A DNA stretch of 7,060 bases. It comes from an uncultured Akkermansia sp. (GTDB taxonomy: Bacteria; Verrucomicrobiota; Verrucomicrobiia; Verrucomicrobiales; Akkermansiaceae). Under the pieces are notes generated by a model. That model saw only the letters and a list, made by a program, of their open reading frames with translations, searched no databases and was not told where the DNA came from. Position numbers and translations under genes: made by a program. This document shows positions 1 through 5,479 of this stretch, piece by piece (positions within the stretch are counted from its first letter, which is position 1; each line of letters begins with the position of its first letter). The DNA is taken from the NCBI GenBank assembly GCA_904501915.1, contig CAJGCV010000095.1, forward strand, positions 1-7,060, read 5' to 3'.

Positions 1-140
1 CCCACACCGTGGGTAAGGCCGGAGATGTCCTCAATCTTGGTGGATTGCGTCCAGGCACCCTCCTGAGGGATGGGGGCGGGGCCGTGATTGCAGCCCTTCT
101 TGACGCAACACATCTGTTCGACTTCGTGTGTGTACTGCAT
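1..140 (-). CDS. Iron-sulfur cluster scaffold (NifU-like) protein, 5' end only
   Basis: The gene starts at the ATG at 140-138 and leaves the window at its left edge, so only 46 full codons are visible. The peptide begins MQYTHEVEQMCCVKKGCNHG and continues with PAPIPQEG, a Trp at residue 30 and ISGLTHGVG at the edge. I recognise this from memory as the N-terminus of a protein of roughly 230-240 residues, usually annotated as an iron-sulfur cluster assembly scaffold, in which the segment is normally followed by a Cys-containing WCAPQQGACK-type motif. If so, it would be a cytosolic carrier of Fe-S clusters. The cysteines at 11, 12 and 17 are visible. No Shine-Dalgarno sequence precedes the ATG. 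The gene lies 201 bp downstream of eno on the same strand and appears to have its own promoter. The assignment rests on a short N-terminal match and cannot be confirmed without the remainder. Confidence 0.7.
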   Translation of the reverse strand, partial: MQYTHEVEQMCCVKKGCNHGPAPIPQEGAWTQSTKIEDISGLTHGV

Positions 141-211
141 AATGTTGGATTATGTTATGTTGGAAAATGCTCGGCACTGGCGCCACGCGCTGGTGATACC
201 TTGCTGCCGCT

Positions 212-217
212 ATTATA
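212..217 (-). promoter_or_regulatory. Candidate -10 box for the NifU-like gene
   Basis: Read on the minus strand this is a perfect TATAAT. The expected start of transcription is near 205, leaving a leader of about 65 nt. The hexamer 17 nt upstream (CTCGCA) is a poor -35 match, so the promoter is incomplete by sequence. A second -10-like hexamer, CATAAT at 154-149, lies so close to the start codon that it would give an almost leaderless transcript. The sequence does not decide between the two. Confidence 0.4.
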
Positions 218-275
218 ACGCTCTTTCCAGAAAATGCGAGCACAAAATATGTTTGAAACCCACAAAATAACCGCC

Positions 276-327
276 ACCGGCCCGGAAAATGGTGCTCCGA
301 GCCGGGGCAGTGGGTACAAAAGCCGGT
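276..327 (-). terminator. Weak candidate terminator hairpin after eno
   Basis: Starting 14 nt past the eno stop codon, the minus strand has ACCGGC (327-322) pairing with GCCGGT (281-276), with an inner CCGG/CCGG pair (305-302 with 285-282). A T-rich stretch, TTATTTTG, follows at about 270-263. The stem is interrupted and the T-run starts about 5 nt after it, so this is a poor match to a classical intrinsic terminator. It is the only candidate between eno and the next gene on that strand. Confidence 0.25.
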
Positions 328-341
328 ATGGAGCTGCAGTA

Positions 342-1616
342 TCAGACTCCGTAGCGGGCAGAAGAGCCCAGCTGTTCCTCGATGCGCAGCAGGCGGTTAT
401 ACTTCGCCAGGCGGTCTGCGCGGGAGAGCGAGCCGGTCTTGATTTGTCCGGCATTGGTTGCCACGGCAAGGTCTGCAATGAAGCTGTCCTCCGTCTCACC
501 GCTGCGGTGCGAGATGACGGCGCTGTAGCCATGGGTAGTGGCCAGCCGCACTGCCTCAAAGGTCTCGCTCAGCGAGCCTATCTGGTTAAGCTTCACGAGG
601 ATGGAGTTCGCCACTCCGCGTTCTATGCCCTTGCGCAGGAAGTCCACATTGGTCACGAAGAGGTCATCGCCCACCAGCTGGCAGCGCTGGCCAATGGTGT
701 TGGTCAGGTGCTTCCAGCCTTCCCAGTCGTTTTCCGCGCAGCCGTCCTCGATGGAGATGATGGGATAACGGCGGATGAGGTCTTCATAATAGGAGGTCAG
801 TTCAGACGCGGTAAGCCGGTCTCCCGTGCTCTTTTTGAACACATAAAGTCCGCTTTCTGCATCGTAGAACTCAGAGCTGGCCACATCCAGCGCCAGTGCC
901 ACTTCCCTGCCCGGCTCATAGCCGGCTGCCTGAATGGCTTCCACAATGGTATCCAGCGCTTCATCGGCGCTATGCAGGTTCGGCGCATAGCCGCCTTCGT
1001 CGCCCACGGCGGTGCTCAGACCTTTCTTACGCAGCACGGCAGCCAGGGCGTGGAACACTTCTGCCCCGCAGCGCAGCGCTTCCCGGAAGCTGGGCAACCC
1101 ACGCGGAATAATCATGAATTCCTGGAAGTCGATAGGCGCATCAGAGTGCGCACCGGCGTTGAGCACGTTCATCATCGGCACCGGCAGAATGTGCGCATTG
1201 GGCCCGCCCAGATAGCGGTAGAGCGGCTGCCCGGTAGCCCAGGCGGCTGCCCGGGCCGTGGCCAGAGAAACCGCCAGCACAGCGTTTGCCCCCACGCGAC
1301 TCTTGTTCGGCGTGCCGTCCACCTCAATCATGCGCTCATCCACGCCTATCTGATTGGTGGCATCCATGCCGGTCAGCGCAGCTGCCAGTTCGGTGTTCGC
1401 ATACTCCACCGCCCGCAGTACACCTTTGCCACGGTAGCGGCTGGCATCGCCATCGCGGAGCTCACACGCTTCGTGCTCACCGGTGGAAGCGCCGCTCGGC
1501 ACCGAAGCGTGGCCGAATGCCCCGCCTGCCAGTGTTACTTCTGCCTCCACTGTCGGGTTTCCGCGTGAATCCAGCACCTCTCTTGCGTGTATCTTTGTTA
1601 TCGTCGTATTCATCAT
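342..1616 (-). CDS. eno: Enolase (phosphopyruvate hydratase)
   Basis: Enolase interconverts 2-phosphoglycerate and phosphoenolpyruvate in glycolysis and gluconeogenesis. It is a cytosolic Mg2+-dependent enzyme and a known RNA degradosome partner in some bacteria. The 424 residues match the usual bacterial length. Counting from MMNTT, the N-terminal domain opens with IHAREVLDSRGNPTVE, followed by the mobile loop SGASTGEHE (41-49). The barrel carries GAHSDAPIDFQEF (155-167) and the catalytic acid in GDEGG (Glu207). The metal ligands are Asp244, Glu290 (SIEDG) and Asp317 (GDDLF). The catalytic base is Lys342 (ILVKLNQIGS), and SHRSGETED (369-377) and IKTGSLSR (392-399) contribute substrate contacts. 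All key residues are present. An in-frame upstream ATG at 1676 would add 20 residues unlike the family and lies in the promoter. AAAGGA at 1627-1622 sits 5 nt before the ATG at 1616 and 8 nt before a second ATG at 1613, so either could be used. Confidence 0.97.
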   Translation of the reverse strand: MMNTTITKIHAREVLDSRGNPTVEAEVTLAGGAFGHASVPSGASTGEHEACELRDGDASRYRGKGVLRAVEYANTELAAALTGMDATNQIGVDERMIEVDGTPNKSRVGANAVLAVSLATARAAAWATGQPLYRYLGGPNAHILPVPMMNVLNAGAHSDAPIDFQEFMIIPRGLPSFREALRCGAEVFHALAAVLRKKGLSTAVGDEGGYAPNLHSADEALDTIVEAIQAAGYEPGREVALALDVASSEFYDAESGLYVFKKSTGDRLTASELTSYYEDLIRRYPIISIEDGCAENDWEGWKHLTNTIGQRCQLVGDDLFVTNVDFLRKGIERGVANSILVKLNQIGSLSETFEAVRLATTHGYSAVISHRSGETEDSFIADLAVATNAGQIKTGSLSRADRLAKYNRLLRIEEQLGSSARYGV

Positions 1617-1621
1617 GTTAG

Positions 1622-1627
1622 TCCTTT
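1622..1627 (-). promoter_or_regulatory. Shine-Dalgarno site of eno
   Basis: The minus strand reads AAAGGA, 5 nt upstream of ATG 1616 and 8 nt upstream of ATG 1613. It decides against the longer in-frame start at 1676. It is one of only two clear Shine-Dalgarno sites in the window. Confidence 0.8.
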
Positions 1628-1647
1628 CTAACTTTGTTTCCGGGCGC

Positions 1648-1676
1648 AGTTTAGCATAGAGAAATCTCGTTGGCAA
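1648..1676 (-). promoter_or_regulatory. Sigma-70 type promoter of eno
   Basis: On the minus strand, TTGCCA (1676-1671) matches the -35 consensus at 5 of 6 positions. It is followed by a 17-nt spacer and TAAACT (1653-1648), a 4 of 6 match to the -10 consensus. A TG one base upstream of the -10 makes it an extended -10. Transcription would start near 1641, giving a leader of about 25 nt that contains the AAAGGA site. The spacing and position agree with the enolase start chosen here. Confidence 0.7.
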
Positions 1677-1689
1677 GTATTTTCTCTAT
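1656..1689. repeat. 9-bp inverted repeat overlapping the eno promoter
   Basis: ATAGAGAAA (1656-1664) and its exact reverse complement TTTCTCTAT (1681-1689) are separated by 16 bp, with arm centres 25 bp apart. The -35 box of eno lies in the gap and one arm fills part of the -35/-10 spacer. This is where a dimeric repressor or activator could bind. I do not recognise the half-site as belonging to a named regulator. An incidental AT-rich dyad is possible. Confidence 0.55.
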
Positions 1690-1771
1690 CTTTTTTGTAG
1701 GTTTTTAAATTTCTGACCAATTCCAACACAGCAACAAGCATCTGCGGCGTTGTAATCAGAATGACACCAGC

Positions 1772-1781
1772 GCGTATACGC
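1772..1781. repeat. Palindrome upstream of the lipoprotein promoter
   Basis: GCGTATACGC is a perfect 10-bp palindrome ending 9 bp before the -35 box of the lipoprotein gene and about 90 bp upstream of the eno -35 box. Its position would suit a regulatory site for the plus-strand operon, but it is short and could be chance. Confidence 0.3.
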
Positions 1782-1790
1782 CTATTTTTC

Positions 1791-1819
1791 TGTACACATA
1801 TGATCTTTCCTGCTATAGT
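1791..1819 (+). promoter_or_regulatory. Promoter of the four-gene plus-strand operon
   Basis: TGTACA (1791-1796, 4 of 6 to TTGACA), a 17-nt spacer and TATAGT (1814-1819, 5 of 6 to TATAAT) form a sigma-70 type promoter. A TG at 1811-1812 makes it an extended -10. The last base of the -10 box is 7 nt before the ATG of the lipoprotein gene, so the expected first transcribed base is the A of that ATG, meaning a leaderless mRNA. Confidence 0.65.
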
Positions 1820-1825
1820 TTCAGC

Positions 1826-2311
1826 ATGAAATGGAAATGCGCCATGGTACTGATGGGAGCGCTGGTTTCCTGCGCTCCGGAAAAATTGATACCATTCCCG
1901 GACCGCACCGCAAATGTAGTGATGCCACCCACCCCGATGAAAGCAGCATACACGCGCGAGGCCGCCGGCTTGTGCGCGGGCATCCGGCTCTGCACACAGC
2001 ACCATATACCGGGAATCGGGGCGCAGAAGCAGGAATGGGAACTCCCGGCAGAAGCCGCTGCAGAGGTGAAAGACATACTGCGGCGAGTCCAGGGCATCTC
2101 GGAGGAGGCCGGAATTTGCGCCACGCCCGGCAGCACCACGCGGATAATGCTGATTCATGCCAATGGCTCGCCGCTGCTCGTTCTGAACAAGTGGGAAATC
2201 GCGGCGGATGACACCATCCGCCAGCGGCAACACGCCAGCCATTGCACCCTGAGCCTGCCCCGAGCCGATTATGACCGGCTGCAAATCCTCATCACCCCGC
2301 CTGAACCCTGA
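1826..2311 (+). CDS. Putative lipoprotein of unknown function
   Basis: This 161-residue protein starts MKWKCAMVLMGALVSC. The short positive N-terminus, hydrophobic core and LVSC lipobox (Cys16) are those of a signal peptidase II substrate, so the mature protein should be anchored to a membrane by a lipidated Cys16. After that come a Pro-rich linker (about 20-38), four further cysteines at 50, 56, 98 and 140 that could form two disulfides outside the cytoplasm, and a predicted helical stretch at about 74-95. I do not recognise the family. The ATG at 1826 has no Shine-Dalgarno sequence and coincides with the predicted transcription start. It is the first gene of a run with the next three (gaps of 17, 32 and 9 bp), which suggests an envelope role. 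The same DNA has a long open frame on the other strand, but that frame has no signal, start context or family resemblance. Confidence 0.75.
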   Translation: MKWKCAMVLMGALVSCAPEKLIPFPDRTANVVMPPTPMKAAYTREAAGLCAGIRLCTQHHIPGIGAQKQEWELPAEAAAEVKDILRRVQGISEEAGICATPGSTTRIMLIHANGSPLLVLNKWEIAADDTIRQRQHASHCTLSLPRADYDRLQILITPPEP

Positions 2312-2328
2312 ACCATACCTTACACCTT

Positions 2329-3033
2329 ATGCTATACATCATTCTCACTCCTGTTCTCTGCGTCATCTATAATAAACTCATCTTTCCCCGACTGGGGAAA
2401 TGGCGGTTTCACCTGACGCTGGCACTGGCACTGCTGGGGGCAGCAGCTCTGGGTATCAGCTTCATGCTGGAGGGCTTTCTCATGTTCCAGGTGGAACTCA
2501 TCGGCCTGATAGCATGCTGTATGCTGGGGCTCAACATTATAGTCAACCTGGAAGAGTGGCAGCAACTGCGCCGCCAGCAACAGATTGCCTCCCTGCCCGC
2601 CCGCAACCAGAAAACAGCCACAGATACCTTCTCCCTCTGCCGCGAGGATATGCTGGCGAACTTCCGCGAACTGGCAGATAAGGACGAGCTCGCCACCTGT
2701 GACCCGGAGCATGATTTCCTGGCGTGGAATGATGCTCAGGGAAGTGATATCCGCATACACCTGCTGCCGGAAAATGACTGGGTTGCCCTGCTCTACCTCA
2801 CCCCTTACGAACTGCGCGACAGCGAAATAAAGGCCGCCTGTGAAAAGGCGGGCGTTCCCTGTGCCAAGGCATTGCTCGGCATGGAGCCCTCCGGTCTGGT
2901 TACCTGCTGCGGTGGAGAGCTCCGCATCACCCCCGCCTCCCAGAAAAAACGCTTCGATGAACTGCGTACCCAGGTGCTTGCCCCGCGCGAGGCGTTTGCT
3001 ACCTGGCTGCGCGACTACACAGAAGAAGGCTGA
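2329..3033 (+). CDS. Three-helix membrane protein of unknown function
   Basis: The protein has 234 residues. Hydrophobic segments at about 2-17, 27-47 and 50-72 look like three transmembrane helices. They are followed by a charged Gln/Arg-rich segment (about 74-97, EEWQQLRRQQQ) and a soluble C-terminal domain (about 100-234) with alternating strands and helices, for example IRIHLLPENDW (141-151) and VALLYLTPYELRDSEI (152-167). A Cys-Cys pair lies at 193-194. I do not recognise the soluble domain. With an odd number of helices the N- and C-termini should face opposite sides. The basic residues flanking helix 2 and the RR after helix 3 favour a cytoplasmic C-terminal domain. The gene starts 17 bp after the lipoprotein stop with no Shine-Dalgarno site, consistent with co-transcription. 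Confidence 0.75.
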   Translation: MLYIILTPVLCVIYNKLIFPRLGKWRFHLTLALALLGAAALGISFMLEGFLMFQVELIGLIACCMLGLNIIVNLEEWQQLRRQQQIASLPARNQKTATDTFSLCREDMLANFRELADKDELATCDPEHDFLAWNDAQGSDIRIHLLPENDWVALLYLTPYELRDSEIKAACEKAGVPCAKALLGMEPSGLVTCCGGELRITPASQKKRFDELRTQVLAPREAFATWLRDYTEEG

Positions 3034-3065
3034 TTCCTCCGGTAAAAGGACTCAGAAAAACAAGC

Positions 3066-3443
3066 ATGAAAACGACATACCAGATTAGCCGGAAATGGAC
3101 AGATGGCCACACGAGCCGAACCACGGGGCATCTGGCATTTGATATCGTGGGGGCAGATGGCGCACTTATGCTCCGCTGCCGGAATGGAGTGACCGGGTGG
3201 AGACGAGTCTTCGACACGCGACCGGTATTTGAGGATACGGCAGGCACTGAGCTTGCTGCGATAGAACTGCCGTGGTTTGCAGGAGGAGACTTCACGCTCC
3301 GCCTGCCGGATGGCCGAGAGGAAAGAATCAGCGAGAAAACGCCCCTGCCCGCCTGCCTTGCGCCGGAGCTGACCCTTGCCGTGGAATACTTCCGCGATCT
3401 GTGGTTCAAGGCTGCCGCTGGTGATAACGACTGTAGCGATTGA
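3066..3443 (+). CDS. Small soluble protein of unknown function
   Basis: The 125-residue protein has no signal peptide or membrane segment. Residues 22-110 look rich in beta strands, with repeated short strand-turn patterns: LAFDIVGADGALMLRC (23-38), then RRVFDTRPVFEDTAGTELAA (46-65), then DFTLRLPDGREERI (75-88). The alternation of strand and 'D..G..L' turns is faintly like LURP-one/tubby-type barrels, but this is a visual impression and not an identification. The gene lies between two membrane protein genes, with gaps of 32 bp upstream and 9 bp downstream, so it may act on the cytoplasmic side with one of them. AAAGGA at 3045-3050 is 15 nt from the ATG, too far to be a normal ribosome binding site. 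The lack of a homologue that I recognise keeps the functional call open. The frame itself is well supported by its tight placement and codon pattern. Confidence 0.7.
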   Translation: MKTTYQISRKWTDGHTSRTTGHLAFDIVGADGALMLRCRNGVTGWRRVFDTRPVFEDTAGTELAAIELPWFAGGDFTLRLPDGREERISEKTPLPACLAPELTLAVEYFRDLWFKAAAGDNDCSD

Positions 3444-3452
3444 TTTACCCCT

Positions 3453-4310
3453 ATGAAACTGAGCGATACAAATCTTTCCGTACAAGACCGCGAATGGGTG
3501 GAGCGGGAGCTGCCCCCTGGCGAGGAATTACTGCTGGTCTGCAAGCCTGCCACCACCTTGTGGAAACCGGGCTATGCCTACCGCATGTTCTTCGCCACTT
3601 TGTGGAATGGTTTTCTGTTCGGCATCCTCGGCATGCTGTTTATCAACCATATCACACTGGAGGAAGTCATCGAAAAGCCAGCCATTCTGCTCCTGTTTCT
3701 GGGGCTGCTTCCCTTTTACCTCATCGGTATCGGGTTCATCATCAGCCCCTGGTGGGAGCGGGAAAACGACCGACGCACAGTGTATGTGCTCACCAATCGG
3801 CGGGCCATCGTGCTGCGTTCCTCCATGATACGCCGCCGCCCTACCTGCCGCAGATTCCCGTTGACGCACAATCTGATTAAGGAAGTGCGGGAATACCGCA
3901 AGGGCCGCGGTGACATTGTGATGGATTACGACGAGCACCATGGCCGCAACGGCACCACACTCATGCCGAAAGGATTCCTGCATGTAGACAATGTACGCGA
4001 GCTGGAATACCGGATTCACCAATACCTGCCGGATGCCCCGCCCCCCACCGAAGCAACAGGTGATTCAACCCCGGAGCGCCCCGGACTCGGTTATGTTCCC
4101 CTGGCCGTGGTGGCGCTTCTCTATTCTGCTCACTACCTGGTGAATCAGTATATTCTGCAAACGCATTCCCCGAAGCCCAAGGGAGAGGAGTTCAGCGCTC
4201 TTCTCATTATCGTGTGTGCCTGTGGCATCTCCATTCGCACCATTTACCGCTGGCGCAAGGCCTGCCGGGCCTACCGCGAAGTCTCCATTTCGCCTGAAAA
4301 GAAGTCGTAA
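3453..4310 (+). CDS. Membrane protein with PH-like domain
   Basis: The protein has 285 residues. The N-terminal segment ELPPGEELLLVCKP (19-32) is the 'ER.L.pGE.ll..g.P' opening typical of bacterial PH-domain membrane proteins. Two hydrophobic segments follow at about 45-65 and 76-99. Then comes a soluble stretch (about 101-193) that starts with VYVLTNRRAIVL (110-121), the signature 'Y.vTnrR.i' strand of that family, and ends GFLHVDNVRELEYRIHQYL (174-192). After a Pro/Thr linker (194-210) there are two more hydrophobic segments at about 213-235 and 247-266. The family's function is not established. In other bacterial PH proteins the domain is thought to mediate protein contacts at the membrane. 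The gene starts 9 bp after the preceding stop with no Shine-Dalgarno site, and ends the plus-strand run. Its last 40 bp overlap the convergent gene. I infer the family from the motif, not from a search. Confidence 0.75.
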   Translation: MKLSDTNLSVQDREWVERELPPGEELLLVCKPATTLWKPGYAYRMFFATLWNGFLFGILGMLFINHITLEEVIEKPAILLLFLGLLPFYLIGIGFIISPWWERENDRRTVYVLTNRRAIVLRSSMIRRRPTCRRFPLTHNLIKEVREYRKGRGDIVMDYDEHHGRNGTTLMPKGFLHVDNVRELEYRIHQYLPDAPPPTEATGDSTPERPGLGYVPLAVVALLYSAHYLVNQYILQTHSPKPKGEEFSALLIIVCACGISIRTIYRWRKACRAYREVSISPEKKS

Positions 4311-4903
4311 TCCTCGCGACCGCTCATAAAGAAACAGACATCGCGCTTGTCCTTGTAGAAGAACTTGCGGGCCATGAAAATTCCCTGGTCTTTATCGTCG
4401 GGGCGAATGTTCTGCTCATTTACAGGCTTGGCGCGGATGATGAAGCCATCATCACAGAAGGTGATTTCCGTGCAGGGCGACACATACCGGGAAACGTAGG
4501 AATACAAACCGACGCGCGTATACCCGCCCTCCACCTTGCGGAATACAAGGTAATCTGTGGTCACCGCCCCGGTGGCCAGCTGGCGGATAAAGATGATGGT
4601 ATCGCCGGAGGGGCTGCAGGTCCAGTCCCAGCTGCGGTACATCTCCCCCAAAGCGCCATAGAACAACTTATCGAGCTCCTCCAGCGGTGTCACTACCCCC
4701 TCCTCGGCATGCCCGGCATACACATCCATGTACACCGAGTCCGGATGTTCGGGATTATCGCGAACAGCATCCATGTACTCCCGGGTGCCCAGGGCATTAA
4801 AAGCGCGACTCACCGCGTTATCCGGCTTCGGATATTCAGCATACGAGCAGCACTCTGCCCAGAGCGGCGCCGCTACCAACAGTGATAAGAACCAGGCTTT
4901 CAT
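4271..4903 (-). CDS. Secreted protein of unknown function (210 aa)
   Basis: The chosen start gives MKAWFLSLLVAAPLWAECC, a clear type I signal peptide with likely cleavage after Ala16. It also has the best Shine-Dalgarno site of this operon: GGAAG at 4915-4911, 7 nt upstream. An upstream in-frame ATG at 4921 would add MTGSKS, overlap the preceding gene and lose that spacing. The mature part is mixed alpha/beta with many aromatic residues (WDW at 92-94, YLVFRKVEGGYTRVGLY at 118-134) and cysteines at 18, 19, 96, 144, 150 and 190, which could pair outside the cytoplasm. I do not recognise the family. It follows the preceding gene by only 4 bp and is probably translationally coupled to it. Its 3' end overlaps the plus-strand PH-like gene by 40 bp. 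Confidence 0.75.
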   Translation of the reverse strand: MKAWFLSLLVAAPLWAECCSYAEYPKPDNAVSRAFNALGTREYMDAVRDNPEHPDSVYMDVYAGHAEEGVVTPLEELDKLFYGALGEMYRSWDWTCSPSGDTIIFIRQLATGAVTTDYLVFRKVEGGYTRVGLYSYVSRYVSPCTEITFCDDGFIIRAKPVNEQNIRPDDKDQGIFMARKFFYKDKRDVCFFMSGREDYDFFSGEMETSR

Positions 4904-4907
4904 CGAT

Positions 4908-5432
4908 TTACTTCCGGTCATCGAACAATAGTGAAAGGGGGGATATGGTCACGTAAGGCTTTCCCTGCCAGCAGCCGATAAGCTGCCCATCCTGCACCTG
5001 CCACTCCAGGCGGAAATGGCAGCAGCCCTCCGCCTCTTTCCAGGCGTGCATCGTGCCGGGAGCATCCTCCATCGGTTTAAGGCGATACAAGGTATAATAC
5101 GATTTTAAACGTCCGGATGCCACACAGGCAAAGGAATCGGGCGTCAGCCAATGAATGGATTTCGTTATCTCCGGCACAGCAGGATACAGCCCCACCGGAT
5201 TCCGGTGGTACAGGTATCGGCGCTCTCCCGAGCTCTGCCGCAGCGCCAGTACCTCAGCATTGACATCGCGGCGATAAAGCAGTTCCACAACCGCCCCCTC
5301 TGCATTTGCGGCAGATTGTGACACGAATGCAACGTCCGCTGACTCAGGAATCACCTTACCGTATAATTCGGCAGCCAGCCCCGGCCCCAGGCAGAAAAAA
5401 GCCACGACGGAAAAGAAAAGAGAAGTTTTCAT
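4908..5432 (-). CDS. Secreted protein of unknown function (174 aa)
   Basis: The N-terminus MKTSLFFSVVAFFCLGPGLA is a type I signal peptide, with cleavage likely after Ala20 or Ala21, so the protein should be exported. The mature part reads as mostly beta strands: VVELLYRR (48-55), RRYLYHRNPVGLYPAV (71-86), SYYTLYRLKPM (111-121), HFRLEWQVQDGQLIGCW (139-155). There is a Cys-Cys pair at 137-138 and further cysteines at 103 and 154. I do not recognise a family. The gene has no Shine-Dalgarno site, and a 10-bp inverted repeat lies 7 bp upstream of its start codon. Its stop codon is 4 bp from the next start and its last codons contain that gene's Shine-Dalgarno site, so the two secreted proteins are probably made together. 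Confidence 0.75.
   Translation of the reverse strand: MKTSLFFSVVAFFCLGPGLAAELYGKVIPESADVAFVSQSAANAEGAVVELLYRRDVNAEVLALRQSSGERRYLYHRNPVGLYPAVPEITKSIHWLTPDSFACVASGRLKSYYTLYRLKPMEDAPGTMHAWKEAEGCCHFRLEWQVQDGQLIGCWQGKPYVTISPLSLLFDDRK
4911..4915 (-). promoter_or_regulatory. Shine-Dalgarno site deciding the start at 4903
   Basis: GGAAG on the minus strand lies in the last codons of the upstream gene, 7 nt before ATG 4903. It selects this start over the ATG at 4921, and implies coupled translation of the two secreted proteins. Confidence 0.65.
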
Positions 5433-5439
5433 AGTCTGT

Positions 5440-5479
5440 AAAACTGATACTTATGTTTTATCGTCGTTCTATCAGTTTT
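5440..5479. repeat. 10-bp inverted repeat between two genes of the minus-strand run
   Basis: AAAACTGATA (5440-5449) and TATCAGTTTT (5470-5479) are exact reverse complements separated by 20 bp. The distal arm contains the TGA stop (5474-5472) of the membrane protein gene, and the other arm lies 7 bp from the ATG at 5432. As RNA it would be a weak AU-rich hairpin. A T-rich run (TTTTTCTTTT, 5476-5485) follows the second arm only on the plus strand, where no gene needs a terminator. As DNA it could be an operator for the two secreted-protein genes. Confidence 0.5.

Noticed and set aside
181..201. Short GC-rich dyad in the leader of the NifU-like gene (CAC..GCGC / GCGC..GTG)
   Set aside because: The stem is broken by a two-base mismatch and has a 3-nt loop. 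It shows no resemblance to a riboswitch and no T-run.
234..1568. A 444-codon open frame on the plus strand across eno
   Set aside because: It is entirely antisense to an enolase with every catalytic residue intact. Its translation is low-complexity in character (His/Arg/Gln-rich) with no recognisable motif, as expected of a shadow in GC-rich DNA.
1617..1676. Upstream in-frame extension of eno
   Set aside because: The 20 extra residues do not look like enolase and would need transcription from above the promoter at 1648-1676. The AAAGGA site fits the ATG at 1616 or 1613.
1628..2284. A 218-codon open frame on the minus strand over the lipoprotein gene
   Set aside because: It would end inside the eno promoter and leader, has no signal or family pattern, and opposes a gene with a clear lipobox and a well-placed promoter.
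2999..3556. Minus-strand open frames over the small soluble protein gene
   Set aside because: They are Ser/Arg/Pro-rich shadows without start context, and conflict with the tight plus-strand gene spacing.
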